Positions 1-6,503 of a DNA stretch of 27,364 bases are shown here, piece by piece (position 1 is the stretch's first letter; every line of letters starts with the position of its first letter). The notes below the pieces were generated by a model. It searched no databases and was not told where the DNA came from. It saw only the letters and a program-made list of their open reading frames with translations. Position numbers and translations under genes: made by a program. Source of the DNA: Pseudomonadota bacterium (lineage in GTDB: Bacteria > Pseudomonadota > Gammaproteobacteria > Xanthomonadales > Xanthomonadaceae); contig JAEWOJ010000051.1 in assembly GCA_023399815.1 (NCBI GenBank), positions 1 through 27,364 on the forward strand. Direction: 5' to 3'.

Positions 1-43
1 GGCCTTATCGGGAAAGCCCCATCGCGACTGGCGTCGCTCCTAC
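1..43. repeat. Partial GTAG-type palindromic repeat (class A, right arm)
   Basis: These bases closely match 2299-2341, the inner part and right arm of the complete element between ribBA and ribH; both contain GCGACTGGCGTCGCTCC. The left arm lies outside the window. Arms ending in CTAC/GTAG are typical of REP sequences of Stenotrophomonas and Xanthomonas mobilised by RAYT-type (REP-associated tyrosine) transposases. The class assignment is inference; the internal duplication is directly visible. Confidence 0.75.
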
Positions 44-131
44 AACGCTCCTGCAGGCGGTCATTCGGGAAATCTTCCCCATACTCGGAACACTGCCATC
101 CATCCGCCAGACAGGTCCGCCGGGACCGGGC

Positions 132-140
132 TGGTACAAT
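132..140 (+). promoter_or_regulatory. Extended -10 promoter of the riboflavin operon
   Basis: TGGTACAAT gives an extended -10 (TGN plus TACAAT, 5 of 6 to consensus) about 30 bases before the FMN riboswitch. No convincing -35 hexamer is seen 16-18 bases upstream, as is common with extended -10 promoters. A GCCGGC...GCCGGC hairpin (143-160) lies between the predicted start of transcription and the aptamer. Confidence 0.5.
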
Positions 141-168
141 GCGCCGGCCGGTTCGCCGGCAACCACGA

Positions 169-398
169 ACGTCTTCAGGGCGGGGTGAGATTCCCCACCG
201 GCGGTAGGTGCGCGCTTCCCACGGGAATGCGCACGAGCCCGCGAGCGCCGAGGCCAACAGGCGGGTCCCCTGCAGGAGTCTGTACGTCCTGCGTGGATTC
301 CACATGGCCGAGGGTCAGCAGATCCGGTCCGATGCCGGAGCCGACGGTTGGCGACGCCGCGTTGCGGTGCCGCCTAGAGTCCGGATGAAAGAAGACGG
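169..398 (+). promoter_or_regulatory. FMN riboswitch (RFN element)
   Basis: This binds flavin mononucleotide in the nascent mRNA and represses riboflavin synthesis genes. The closing helix P1 is visible as CGTCTTC (170-176) pairing with GAAGACG (391-397). Conserved RFN blocks occur in order: CAGGGCGGGGTGAGATTCCC and ACCGGCGGT at 177-205, GAGCCCGCGAGC near 235-246, GGTCAGCAGATCCGG at 313-327, GCCGGAGCCGACGGT near 334-348, and AGTCCGGATG at 378-387. The variable arm between the CCGCGAGC and GGTCAGCAG blocks is long, about 65 bases, and carries its own GCAGGA/TCCTGC hairpin. Expected ligand FMN; the nearest downstream genes are ribE, ribBA and ribH. Confidence 0.96.
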
Positions 399-403
399 CC
401 CAT

Positions 404-448
404 GCGCGGCCCCGCCGCGCGTGCGCCTGTTTGCCTTGTGGCGTTTTT
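404..448 (+). terminator. Possible expression platform of the FMN riboswitch
   Basis: Two small hairpins follow the aptamer: GCGCGG/CCGCGC (404-420), then CGCC/GGCG (424-443) running into TTTTT (444-448). The second could act as a weak intrinsic terminator, and pairing of the GC-rich sequence with the end of P1 could switch it. The stem is only 4-5 bp with a 12-base loop, so control by sequestering the translation start is equally possible. Confidence 0.3.
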
Positions 449-473
449 CGCTCTTCAACCGCGGGAAACGTTC

Positions 474-536
474 ATGAAAACCCCCTGCATCACCCTTCCG
501 GCCACCCGGCCCGCCTCCGCGACGGAGGTGCGCTGA
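474..536 (+). CDS. Candidate 20-codon leader ORF coupled to ribE
   Basis: An ATG at 474 opens a 20-residue frame (MKTPCITLPATRPASATEVR) that ends in TGA at 534-536. That TGA overlaps the ribE start codon as TGATG. It lies between the FMN riboswitch and ribE. There is only a poor purine-rich stretch (GGGAAA, 463-468) before its ATG, while ribE has its own strong GGAGGTG inside this ORF. It could couple ribE translation to the riboswitch leader, or be chance. No known family is recognised in the peptide. Confidence 0.3.
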   Translation: MKTPCITLPATRPASATEVR

Positions 537-1138
537 TGTTCACCGGCATCATCGAAGGCGTCGGCCGCCTGGCCGCACGCGAAACCCTCGGCGGCGACGT
601 CCGCTTCACCTTCGAGGTCGGCAGCCTGCCGTTCGAGCAGGTGCAGCTGGGCGAGAGCATCGCGGTCAACGGCGTGTGCCTGACCGTGATCGCGTTCGAC
701 GCCACCTCGTTCCAGGCCGACGCCTCGACCGAGACCCTGGGTCTGACCACGCTGGGCCAGCTGGCCGCGGGCGCGGCGATCAACCTCGAACGCGCCATGC
801 GCCCGAGCGACCGTCTCGGCGGCCACCTGGTCAGCGGCCACGTCGACGGCGTCGGCAGGGTGCTGTCGATCGTCGACGACGCCCGCGCGCAGCGCTGGCG
901 CTTCGCCGCGCCGGCACCGCTGCTGAAGTACATCGCGAAGAAGGGTTCGGTCTGCGTCGATGGCGTCAGCCTCACCGTCAACGAGGCCGACGACGAAGGC
1001 TTCGAGGTGGCGCTGATCCCGCACACCGTTGCCCATACCCGTTTCGCCCACACCGGCGTCGGCGACGCCGTCAATCTGGAAATCGACCTGGTGGCGCGCT
1101 ATGTCGAGCGCCTGCTGGGCCAGGGAGCCAGCGCATGA
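536..1138 (+). CDS. ribE: Riboflavin synthase, alpha subunit
   Basis: It catalyses dismutation of two 6,7-dimethyl-8-ribityllumazines to riboflavin and the pyrimidinedione, the last step of riboflavin synthesis, in the cytoplasm. The 200-residue product has the two homologous lumazine-binding barrels. The first starts with MFTGIIEG and carries NGVCLTV; the second carries GGHLVSGHVDG, SVCVDGVSLTVN and a conserved IPHT. The start at 536 is preferred over the longer frame from 431 because it gives the invariant MFTGI N-terminus and has GGAGGTG (521-527) upstream. Its stop overlaps the ribBA start as ATGA. It is the first full-length gene after the FMN riboswitch, so it is expected to be repressed by FMN. 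ribD, the usual upstream partner, is not in the window. Confidence 0.97.
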   Translation: MFTGIIEGVGRLAARETLGGDVRFTFEVGSLPFEQVQLGESIAVNGVCLTVIAFDATSFQADASTETLGLTTLGQLAAGAAINLERAMRPSDRLGGHLVSGHVDGVGRVLSIVDDARAQRWRFAAPAPLLKYIAKKGSVCVDGVSLTVNEADDEGFEVALIPHTVAHTRFAHTGVGDAVNLEIDLVARYVERLLGQGASA

Positions 1139-2235
1139 ACTTCGCCCCCGTCCCCGAACTGCTGGAAGAGATCCGCGCCGGCCGCATGGTGGTGATCGTC
1201 GACGACGAGGACCGCGAGAACGAAGGCGACCTGATCATGGCCGCCGAGCTGGTCAAGCCGTCGGACATCAACTTCATGGTCACCCATGGTCGCGGCCTGG
1301 TGTGCCTGCCGCTGACCCGCGAACGCGCCGGCCAGCTCGGGCTGGCGCCGATGGTGCGCGCCAACACCGCGCAGTTCCAGACCAACTTCACCGTCAGCAT
1401 CGAGGCCGCCGAGGGCGTGACCACCGGCATCTCGGCCGCCGACCGCGCCCACACCATCCGCACCGCGGTGAAACCCGATGCCCGGCCGAGCGACCTGCAC
1501 CAGCCCGGCCACATCTTCCCGCTGATCGCCCAGCCCGGCGGCGTGCTGACCCGCGCCGGCCATACCGAGGCCGGCGTCGACCTGGCGATGCTGGCCGGCC
1601 TGGAGCCGGCCGGCGTGCTGGTGGAGATCCTCAACCCCGACGGCAGCATGGCGCGGCGCCCGGAACTGGAAGTGTTCGCGCGCGAGCACGGCCTGAAGAT
1701 GGGTTCCATCGCCGACCTGATCGCCTGGCGCCTGGCCACCGAGCACACCGTCGAGCGCGTGGACGAGCGCGAGATCGACACCGAGTTCGGTCCGTTCCGG
1801 CTGCTGACCTACCGCGACCGCATCGCCCACGACCTGCATTTCGCGCTGGTCAAGGGCCAGCCGGACAGGGACACGCCGACCCTGGTCCGCGTGCAGGTGG
1901 AGAACCCGCTGGCCGACCTGCTGCACTGGCGCCGCGACGATTTCGGCGTGGCCGCCACCGACGCGCTGCGCGCCATCGCCGCCGAGGGGCAGGGCGTGAT
2001 GGTGGTGCTGTCGGCCCCGCGCGATTCCGACGCGCTGCTGGCGCGCCTGCGCCGCGAGCCCGAGGTGCGCCCGGCCGGCAAGGACAAGGACGTGGGCCAG
2101 TGGCGCCGCAACGGCGCCGGCGCGCAGATCCTGGCCGACCTCGGCCTGGGCAGGCTGCGCGTGCTCGGCACCCCGCGCCGGCAGATCGGCCTGGCCGGCT
2201 ACGGGCTGGAAATCGTCGAGACCGTGCAGCCGTAG
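1135..2235 (+). CDS. ribBA: 3,4-dihydroxy-2-butanone-4-phosphate synthase with degenerate GTP cyclohydrolase II domain (RibBX type)
   Basis: The N-terminal domain (about 1-205) makes 3,4-dihydroxy-2-butanone 4-phosphate from ribulose 5-phosphate. It is intact: VVIVDDEDRENEGDLI near the N-terminus, TGISAADRAHTIR, GHIFPL, and GHTEAGVDLA. The C-terminal domain (about 206-366) has the length and fold-like pattern of GTP cyclohydrolase II but lacks its zinc and catalytic signature: the expected SECLTGD...RCDCG region reads ENPLADLLHWRRDDFG, with no cysteines. GTP cyclohydrolase activity is therefore not expected. Such RibBX hybrids are known in several proteobacteria, where a separate RibA supplies the first step. 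The start overlaps the ribE stop (ATGA). The 366-residue length is typical for fused RibBA. Confidence 0.95.
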   Translation: MNFAPVPELLEEIRAGRMVVIVDDEDRENEGDLIMAAELVKPSDINFMVTHGRGLVCLPLTRERAGQLGLAPMVRANTAQFQTNFTVSIEAAEGVTTGISAADRAHTIRTAVKPDARPSDLHQPGHIFPLIAQPGGVLTRAGHTEAGVDLAMLAGLEPAGVLVEILNPDGSMARRPELEVFAREHGLKMGSIADLIAWRLATEHTVERVDEREIDTEFGPFRLLTYRDRIAHDLHFALVKGQPDRDTPTLVRVQVENPLADLLHWRRDDFGVAATDALRAIAAEGQGVMVVLSAPRDSDALLARLRREPEVRPAGKDKDVGQWRRNGAGAQILADLGLGRLRVLGTPRRQIGLAGYGLEIVETVQP

Positions 2236-2273
2236 GGGCGGGATTCAAGCGTTGCCCCTTGCTTGTTGCCCTT

Positions 2274-2341
2274 GTAGGAGCGACGCCAGTCGCGACGGGC
2301 CTTCCCGGGAAAGCCCCCATCGCGACTGGCGTCGCTCCTGC
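2274..2341. repeat. GTAG-type inverted repeat (BIME-like, class A)
   Basis: The left arm starts GTAGGAGCGACGCCAGTCGC (2274) and its reverse complement runs from about 2320 to 2341 with one mismatch over 22 bases. The 24-base centre, around TTCCCGGGAA, is itself nearly palindromic. A near copy of the right half is at 1-43 and a shortened relative at 4548-4569. The transcript can fold into one long hairpin between ribBA and ribH, which could affect mRNA stability or termination. Confidence 0.85.
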
Positions 2342-2383
2342 AGGCGGCGGCGAGGCAAGCTCCGCGCTAGGCGTTAAACTTGA

Positions 2384-2389
2384 CCACCC
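2384..2389 (+). promoter_or_regulatory. Possible internal promoter for ribH
   Basis: TTAAAC in GCGTTAAACTTG resembles a -10 element and would start transcription about 12 bases before the ribH ATG. The ribH leader (2391-2407) is pyrimidine-rich and has no Shine-Dalgarno sequence, which fits a very short or leaderless message. A clear -35 is not seen because the repeat occupies that position. Confidence 0.3.
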
Positions 2390-2407
2390 TTCTCCTCACC
2401 CATCCCC

Positions 2408-2875
2408 ATGAGCCACTACGAAGGCGACCTCCGCCCGGCCGGACCGGCCCGTTTCGCCATCATCGCCAGCCGCTGGAACGCCCGCATCACCGACGTGCTG
2501 GTGGCCGGCGCGCGGCAGAGCCTGGCCGGCAACGGCATCGGCGAGGACGCCATCGACGTGGTGCGCGTGCCCGGCGCCTGGGAGATCCCGCTGGTCGCCG
2601 CCCGCCTGGCCGCTGCCGGCCGGCACGCGGCCATCATTACCCTGGGCTGCGTGATCCGCGGCGACACCCGCCACTACGAGCACGTGGCCGACCGCTGCGC
2701 CGAAGGCCTGATGCGCGCGCAGATGGATTTCGGCGTGCCGGTGCTCAACGGCGTGCTGGCGGTCGAGCGCGTGGAGGATGCCGAGGCCCGCGCCGGCGGC
2801 AGCCACGGCAACAAGGGCGAGGAAGCCGCGCTGGCGGCGTTGGAAATGGTCAATCTTCTGGAGCAGCTGCCATGA
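2408..2875 (+). CDS. ribH: 6,7-dimethyl-8-ribityllumazine synthase
   Basis: It condenses 5-amino-6-ribitylamino-uracil with the four-carbon phosphate made by RibB to give the substrate of riboflavin synthase. The 155-residue protein shows the family landmarks in order: FAIIASRWN at the first strand, VPGAWEIP in the substrate pocket, the phosphate-binding stretch GCVIRGDTRHYEHVA with the conserved histidine, NGVLAVE, and a C-terminal NKGEEAALAALEM. It usually assembles as pentamers or 60-mers. The ATG at 2408 has no visible ribosome binding site. The stop overlaps the nusB start (ATGA), so nusB is coupled to it. It is separated from ribBA by 172 bases holding a long inverted repeat. Confidence 0.97.
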   Translation: MSHYEGDLRPAGPARFAIIASRWNARITDVLVAGARQSLAGNGIGEDAIDVVRVPGAWEIPLVAARLAAAGRHAAIITLGCVIRGDTRHYEHVADRCAEGLMRAQMDFGVPVLNGVLAVERVEDAEARAGGSHGNKGEEAALAALEMVNLLEQLP

Positions 2876-3351
2876 GCAACAAGAACCACGGCAAGCCTGC
2901 CGGCAAGCCCTTCCGCCGCGACGGCGTCGATCCGGTGCTGCGCTCGCGCGCGCGCCGCCGCGCGCTGCAGGCGATCTACGCGTGGCAGATCTCCGGCGGC
3001 AACGCCGAGTCGCTGCTGGCCCAGTTCGCCCACGAGCAGGCGCATGAAGTGGCCGACCTGGCCTACTTCGAGAACCTGCTGCGCGGCGTGCTCGATCACC
3101 GCCGCGAGCTGGACGAGGCGCTGGTGCCGTTCCTCGACCGCCCGGTCGAGGAGGTCGACGCGATCGAGCGCGCGGTGCTGCGCGTGGCCGCCTACGAGCT
3201 GCGCCACCGCATGGACGTGCCGTACCGCGTGGTGATCAACGAGGCCATCGAGACCGCCAAGCGTTTCGGCTCCGAGCATGGCCACACCTACGTCAACGGC
3301 GTGCTGGACCGCGCCGCCGTGGAATGGCGCAAGGTCGAATCGGGCCAGTGA
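2872..3351 (+). CDS. nusB: Transcription antitermination factor NusB
   Basis: NusB binds boxA RNA together with ribosomal protein S10 and supports antitermination, chiefly on rRNA operons. The 159-residue protein has a basic N-terminal tail (SNKNHGKPAGKPF), then ARRRALQAIYAWQ, the second-helix block VDAIERAVLRVAAYELR, PYRVVINEAIETAKRFGSE, and the C-terminal HTYVNGVLDRAA, all hallmarks of the all-helical NusB fold. It is translationally coupled to ribH by an ATGA overlap, the common ribH-nusB arrangement. It is followed by a 96-base gap before thiL. Confidence 0.96.
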   Translation: MSNKNHGKPAGKPFRRDGVDPVLRSRARRRALQAIYAWQISGGNAESLLAQFAHEQAHEVADLAYFENLLRGVLDHRRELDEALVPFLDRPVEEVDAIERAVLRVAAYELRHRMDVPYRVVINEAIETAKRFGSEHGHTYVNGVLDRAAVEWRKVESGQ

Positions 3352-3393
3352 CGCCGCTGCCGGCGCGCGACCGCGCCGGCCGGTTCCACCCTG

Positions 3394-3428
3394 ACGCCGG
3401 GGCCGGCAGCATCGGCGCCGGCGTTTTC
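3394..3428 (+). terminator. Possible weak terminator after nusB
   Basis: ACGCCGG (3394-3400) is the exact reverse complement of CCGGCGT (3418-3424), followed by a short TTTTCGTT stretch. It could act as a partial terminator between nusB and thiL. The long loop and short T run keep confidence low. Confidence 0.3.
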
Positions 3429-3447
3429 GTTCCAGGAATGCCTGACC

Positions 3448-4422
3448 ATGAGCCTTGACGAGTTCGGACTGATCGAACGCATCGCGCGCCGCACCCGCGC
3501 GCGCGCCGACGTCGCGCTGGGCATCGGCGACGACGCGGCCCTGCTGCGGCCCGCGCCGGACCAGCAGCTGGCCGTCACCGCCGACACGCTCAACGCCGGC
3601 GTGCATTTCCCCGCGGAGAGCGTGCCGGCCGACATCGGCTGGAAGGCGCTGGCGGTGAACCTCTCCGACCTGGCGGCGATGGGCGCCGCGCCCGCGTGGT
3701 GTACGCTGTCGCTGTCCCTGCCGCAGGCCGAGGCCGGTTGGCTGGACGGTTTCGCCGACGGATTGTTCGCGCTGGCCGACGCCAGCGGCATCGCCCTGGT
3801 CGGCGGCGACACCACGCGCGGGCCGCTGTCGATCTCGATCACCGCGATGGGGCAGGTGCCGGCCGGACAGGCATTGCGCCGCGATGGCGCGCGGGTGGGC
3901 GACGACATCTGGGTCAGCGGCTGTCCCGGCGAGGCCGCCGGGGCGCTGCGGCTCTGGCAGCGGGGCCGGCTGGACGTGCGCGTTGCCGCCGCCGATGCCG
4001 ACCACGAGCAGCTGCGCCAGCGCCTGCAGCGGCCGACGCCGCGACTGCAGCTGGGGCTGGCGCTGCGCGGGCTGGCGCATGCGGCGGCCGACGTGTCCGA
4101 TGGGCTGCTGGCCGACCTCGGCCACATCGCGTCGCGCAGCGGCGTGGCGGCGCTGGTGCAGGCCGACGTCGTGCCGTTGTCGTCCGCCCTGCGCGCCGCG
4201 CTCGGCATCGAGGTCGCGCGCGACTGCGCGCTGCGCGGTGGCGACGACTACGAGCTGTGCTTCACCGCCGCGCCGGAACAGCGCGAGGCCGTGCAGGCCC
4301 TGTCATCGCGCCTGGCGCTGCCGCTGACCCGCATCGGCGCGATCGCCGAAGGCAGCGGTGTCCACTGCGAGGGCGATACCGGTAGCGAGCGCGCCGGCGG
4401 CTATCGCCACTTCGCACCGTAA
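3448..4422 (+). CDS. thiL: Thiamine-monophosphate kinase
   Basis: ThiL phosphorylates thiamine monophosphate with ATP to the active cofactor thiamine diphosphate. The 324-residue protein has the AIR synthase-like two-domain architecture: GIGDDAALL (25-33) in the metal and substrate region, TADTLNAGVHF, NLSDLAAMGAAP, VGGDTTRGPLS with the Mg/ATP-binding acidic residues, then ADVSDGLLADLGHIA and GGDDYELCFT in the C-terminal half. The ATG at 3448 has AGGA about 10 bases upstream. The nusB-thiL order is widely conserved in proteobacteria. It converges on the FAD-linked dehydrogenase gene downstream. Confidence 0.96.
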   Translation: MSLDEFGLIERIARRTRARADVALGIGDDAALLRPAPDQQLAVTADTLNAGVHFPAESVPADIGWKALAVNLSDLAAMGAAPAWCTLSLSLPQAEAGWLDGFADGLFALADASGIALVGGDTTRGPLSISITAMGQVPAGQALRRDGARVGDDIWVSGCPGEAAGALRLWQRGRLDVRVAAADADHEQLRQRLQRPTPRLQLGLALRGLAHAAADVSDGLLADLGHIASRSGVAALVQADVVPLSSALRAALGIEVARDCALRGGDDYELCFTAAPEQREAVQALSSRLALPLTRIGAIAEGSGVHCEGDTGSERAGGYRHFAP

Positions 4423-4467
4423 AAGCGTGTTTGCGCTCCCGCTGCTTCCCGGCTAAGGCACGGTTGC

Positions 4468-4538
4468 GTAGGGCGGGGTTACATCCCCGACAGCGGGCGG
4501 TCCGGATATCGCGCGTCGGGGGCGTAGCCCCGAACTAC
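4468..4538. repeat. Two inverted copies of a second GTAG-type repeat (class B)
   Basis: A 24-base unit at 4468-4491 (GTAGGGCGGGGTTACATCCC then CGAC) appears again in inverted orientation at 4515-4538, where its complement reads GTAGTTCGGGGCTACGCCCC then CGAC. The two agree at 19 of 24 positions and begin with GTAG at the outer ends. Each can form a CGGGG/CCCCG hairpin. This is the layout of a bacterial interspersed mosaic element, placed between the convergent thiL and FAD-dehydrogenase genes. Confidence 0.75.
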
Positions 4539-4547
4539 TGGAAACGG

Positions 4548-4569
4548 TCGCGAGCGAACTCGCTCCTAC
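4548..4569. repeat. Single GTAG-type palindrome
   Basis: TCGCGAGCGAACTCGCTCCT ends in AC, so on the opposite strand it starts GTAGGAGCGAG. The inner GCGAG/CTCGC arms form a hairpin with a CGAA loop. It shares the GTAGGAGCG head and the TCGCGA tail with the class A element at 2274-2341. It lies just outside the end of the FAD-linked dehydrogenase gene. Confidence 0.7.
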
Positions 4570-4587
4570 AGTATCTCCGGCGCGCCG

Positions 4588-5964
4588 TCACTCCGGCGGC
4601 AGCACCTTGCCCGGGTTGAGGATGCCGTCCGGGTCCAGCGCCTGCTTGATCGCGCGCATCGCCGCCAGCGTGGCGGGGGTGAAGGCCTGCGCCATGAAGT
4701 CGCGTTTGGCCAGGCCGATGCCGTGCTCGCCGGAGAGCGTGCCGCCCAGCGCAAGCGTCAGCGCGAACACCTCGGGCAGTGCCGCATGCGCGCGCGCGTT
4801 CTCGCCGGCATCGTCGGGGTGATAGAGGATGTTGACGTGCAGGTTGCCGTTGCCGGCATGGCCGAAGGTGACGATGGGCAGGTCGAAGCGCGCCGACAGC
4901 GCCTGCACGCCGGCCACCAGCTCCGGGATGCGCGAGACCGGCACCACCACGTCCTCGTTGATCTTGCCGGGGGCGATGCTCTTCAGCGCCGGCGACAGCG
5001 CGCGCCGCGCCGCCCACAGCTGCTCGCGCGCGCTGCCATCCATCGCCACGTCCAGCGCCAGCAGGCCGTCGCCCTCGGCAGCCTGGGCCAGCGCATGCAG
5101 CACGTTGGGCAGGGTGTCGTCGTCGCCGTCGGCATCGATCAGCAGCATCGCGCCGGCATCGGGCACCTGCGCGCCATTGCGGCGCAGCAGTTCCAGGCTG
5201 CGCGCGTCCATGAATTCCAGCGTGGTGGGCGTGGCCGGCTGGGTCATCACCCGCGACACCGCCGCCGCACTCTCCGCGTCTCGGTACAGCACGCGCAGGC
5301 CGGCCTGCGCGCGCGGGCGCGGCGCCAGCTTGAGCGTGGCCTCGACGATCAAGGCGAGCGTGCCCTCGCTGCCGACGATCAGGTGGGTGAGGTCGTAGCC
5401 GGTAGCGTCCTTGGTCCACGGGCCGCCGCATTCGATGATCTTGCCGGCGCCGGTCACCGCCACCAGCCCGAGCACGTTGTCGCGGGTGGTGCCGTACTTC
5501 ACCGCGCGCGGGCCGCCGGCATTGGTGGCGAGGTTGCCGCCGATGCTGCAGATCTCGAAGCTGGACGGGTCCGGCGGCCAGAACAGGCCATGCGGCTGCA
5601 GCGCCTGCTGCAGGTCGCCGTTCAGCACGCCCGGCTCGACCACCGCGCAGCGGTCGCCGGGACGCAGCGCGAGGATGCGGTTCATGCGCGCGAACGACAG
5701 CACGATGCCGCCGGCGGTCGGCACCGCCGCGCCGGTGGTGCCGGTGCCGGTGCCGCGCCCGACCAGCGCCACGCCGTGCGCGCGGCAGGCGCGGACGATG
5801 GCCTGCACCTGTTCGCGGCTCGAAGGCAGCGCCACGCCCAGCGGCAGCGCATGGCGCCAGGAGTTGTCCTGCGCGTGCGCGGCCAGCGCGGCGGCGTCGG
5901 TGCGCCAGTGCTCGCCGAGCAGGTGGGAGAGCGTCTGGTCGAAGGCGGCGGGCAAGGACGTCAT
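4588..5964 (-). CDS. FAD-linked D-2-hydroxyacid dehydrogenase (D-lactate dehydrogenase/GlcD family)
   Basis: The 458-residue protein belongs to the VAO/PCMH flavoprotein family with an FAD-oxidase C-terminal domain, like cytochrome-linked D-lactate dehydrogenases and GlcD. The N-terminal FAD-binding domain (about 40-215) shows VGRGTGTGTTGAAVPTAGGI and SIGGNLATNAGGPRAVKYG. The C-terminal domain carries INEDVVVP, the metal and substrate histidines of FGHAGNGNLHVNI, and GEHGIGLAKRDFM near the end. The closing DPDGILNPGKVLP is typical. The chosen ATG (5962-5964) overlaps the hydrolase stop (ATGA on this strand); the longer upstream frame runs through other genes and is not used. D-lactate is the likeliest substrate, but glycolate or 2-hydroxyglutarate cannot be excluded. 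Confidence 0.9.
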   Translation of the reverse strand: MTSLPAAFDQTLSHLLGEHWRTDAAALAAHAQDNSWRHALPLGVALPSSREQVQAIVRACRAHGVALVGRGTGTGTTGAAVPTAGGIVLSFARMNRILALRPGDRCAVVEPGVLNGDLQQALQPHGLFWPPDPSSFEICSIGGNLATNAGGPRAVKYGTTRDNVLGLVAVTGAGKIIECGGPWTKDATGYDLTHLIVGSEGTLALIVEATLKLAPRPRAQAGLRVLYRDAESAAAVSRVMTQPATPTTLEFMDARSLELLRRNGAQVPDAGAMLLIDADGDDDTLPNVLHALAQAAEGDGLLALDVAMDGSAREQLWAARRALSPALKSIAPGKINEDVVVPVSRIPELVAGVQALSARFDLPIVTFGHAGNGNLHVNILYHPDDAGENARAHAALPEVFALTLALGGTLSGEHGIGLAKRDFMAQAFTPATLAAMRAIKQALDPDGILNPGKVLPPE

Positions 5965-6503
5965 GGGCTGTGGGAATCGGTGGGGGGACGTTGCTGGATC
6001 AGCTTCCAGCCAAGCACGGCCAGGAGCAATGGCAGCCACACCCAGCGCAGCTCGGACAGCACGGTCTGCAGGCCGCGCGCGCTGAAGAAGGCGTTGGCGA
6101 AGGGCGAGACGCGGATCGGCCGCCACGGCGCGAACAGGCGCGCGTCGCTCCACGGCCACCACAGTGCCACGCCGAGGCCGCCGGAGGTGAGCGCGTCGAG
6201 CAGGGGATGCGAAAGCGCGCAGGCGAAGACGAAGGCCGGCGCCTGCCGTCTTCCCGCATGCAGTGGCCGGTGCAGCAGCAGCGCCAGCACCGCCAGCAGG
6301 GCGGCGAACAGCAGCGAATGGCTGGCGCCGCGATGACCGAACGCATCGGCGTAGGGAATGCGCAGGGCGAAGGCCAGCACGTCGGCGTCGGGCAGCATCG
6401 CGGCGACGACGCCGGCGCCGAGCAGGCGCGCGGAAACGTGGCCGCGCCCGCTGGCGCACCACAGGGCAAGCGGAACCGCTGCGTGGGTAAAGACGCTGGG
6501 CAT
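5961..6503 (-). CDS. YdjM-like membrane-bound metal-dependent hydrolase
   Basis: The 180-residue protein matches the YdjM/DUF457 family of small inner-membrane proteins annotated as metal-dependent hydrolases. Conserved polar motifs are present: PSVFTHAAV at the N-terminus, MLPDADVL, HRGASHSLLFA, and SHPLLDALTSGG, supplying the Asp/His set expected to bind metal. Four or so hydrophobic segments are visible, including one near the C-terminus (VWLPLLLAVLGWKLI). The true substrate of this family is uncertain. Its start overlaps the yraN stop (TGATG) and its stop overlaps the next start (ATGA), so the genes should be co-translated. Confidence 0.87.
   Translation of the reverse strand: MPSVFTHAAVPLALWCASGRGHVSARLLGAGVVAAMLPDADVLAFALRIPYADAFGHRGASHSLLFAALLAVLALLLHRPLHAGRRQAPAFVFACALSHPLLDALTSGGLGVALWWPWSDARLFAPWRPIRVSPFANAFFSARGLQTVLSELRWVWLPLLLAVLGWKLIQQRPPTDSHSP

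Noticed and set aside
185..477. Short plus-strand frames across the FMN riboswitch
   Set aside because: They cover structured RNA and have no plausible start or conserved protein pattern.
1135..2235. Fully bifunctional RibBA
   Set aside because: The cyclohydrolase cysteines are missing, so only the RibB activity is supported.
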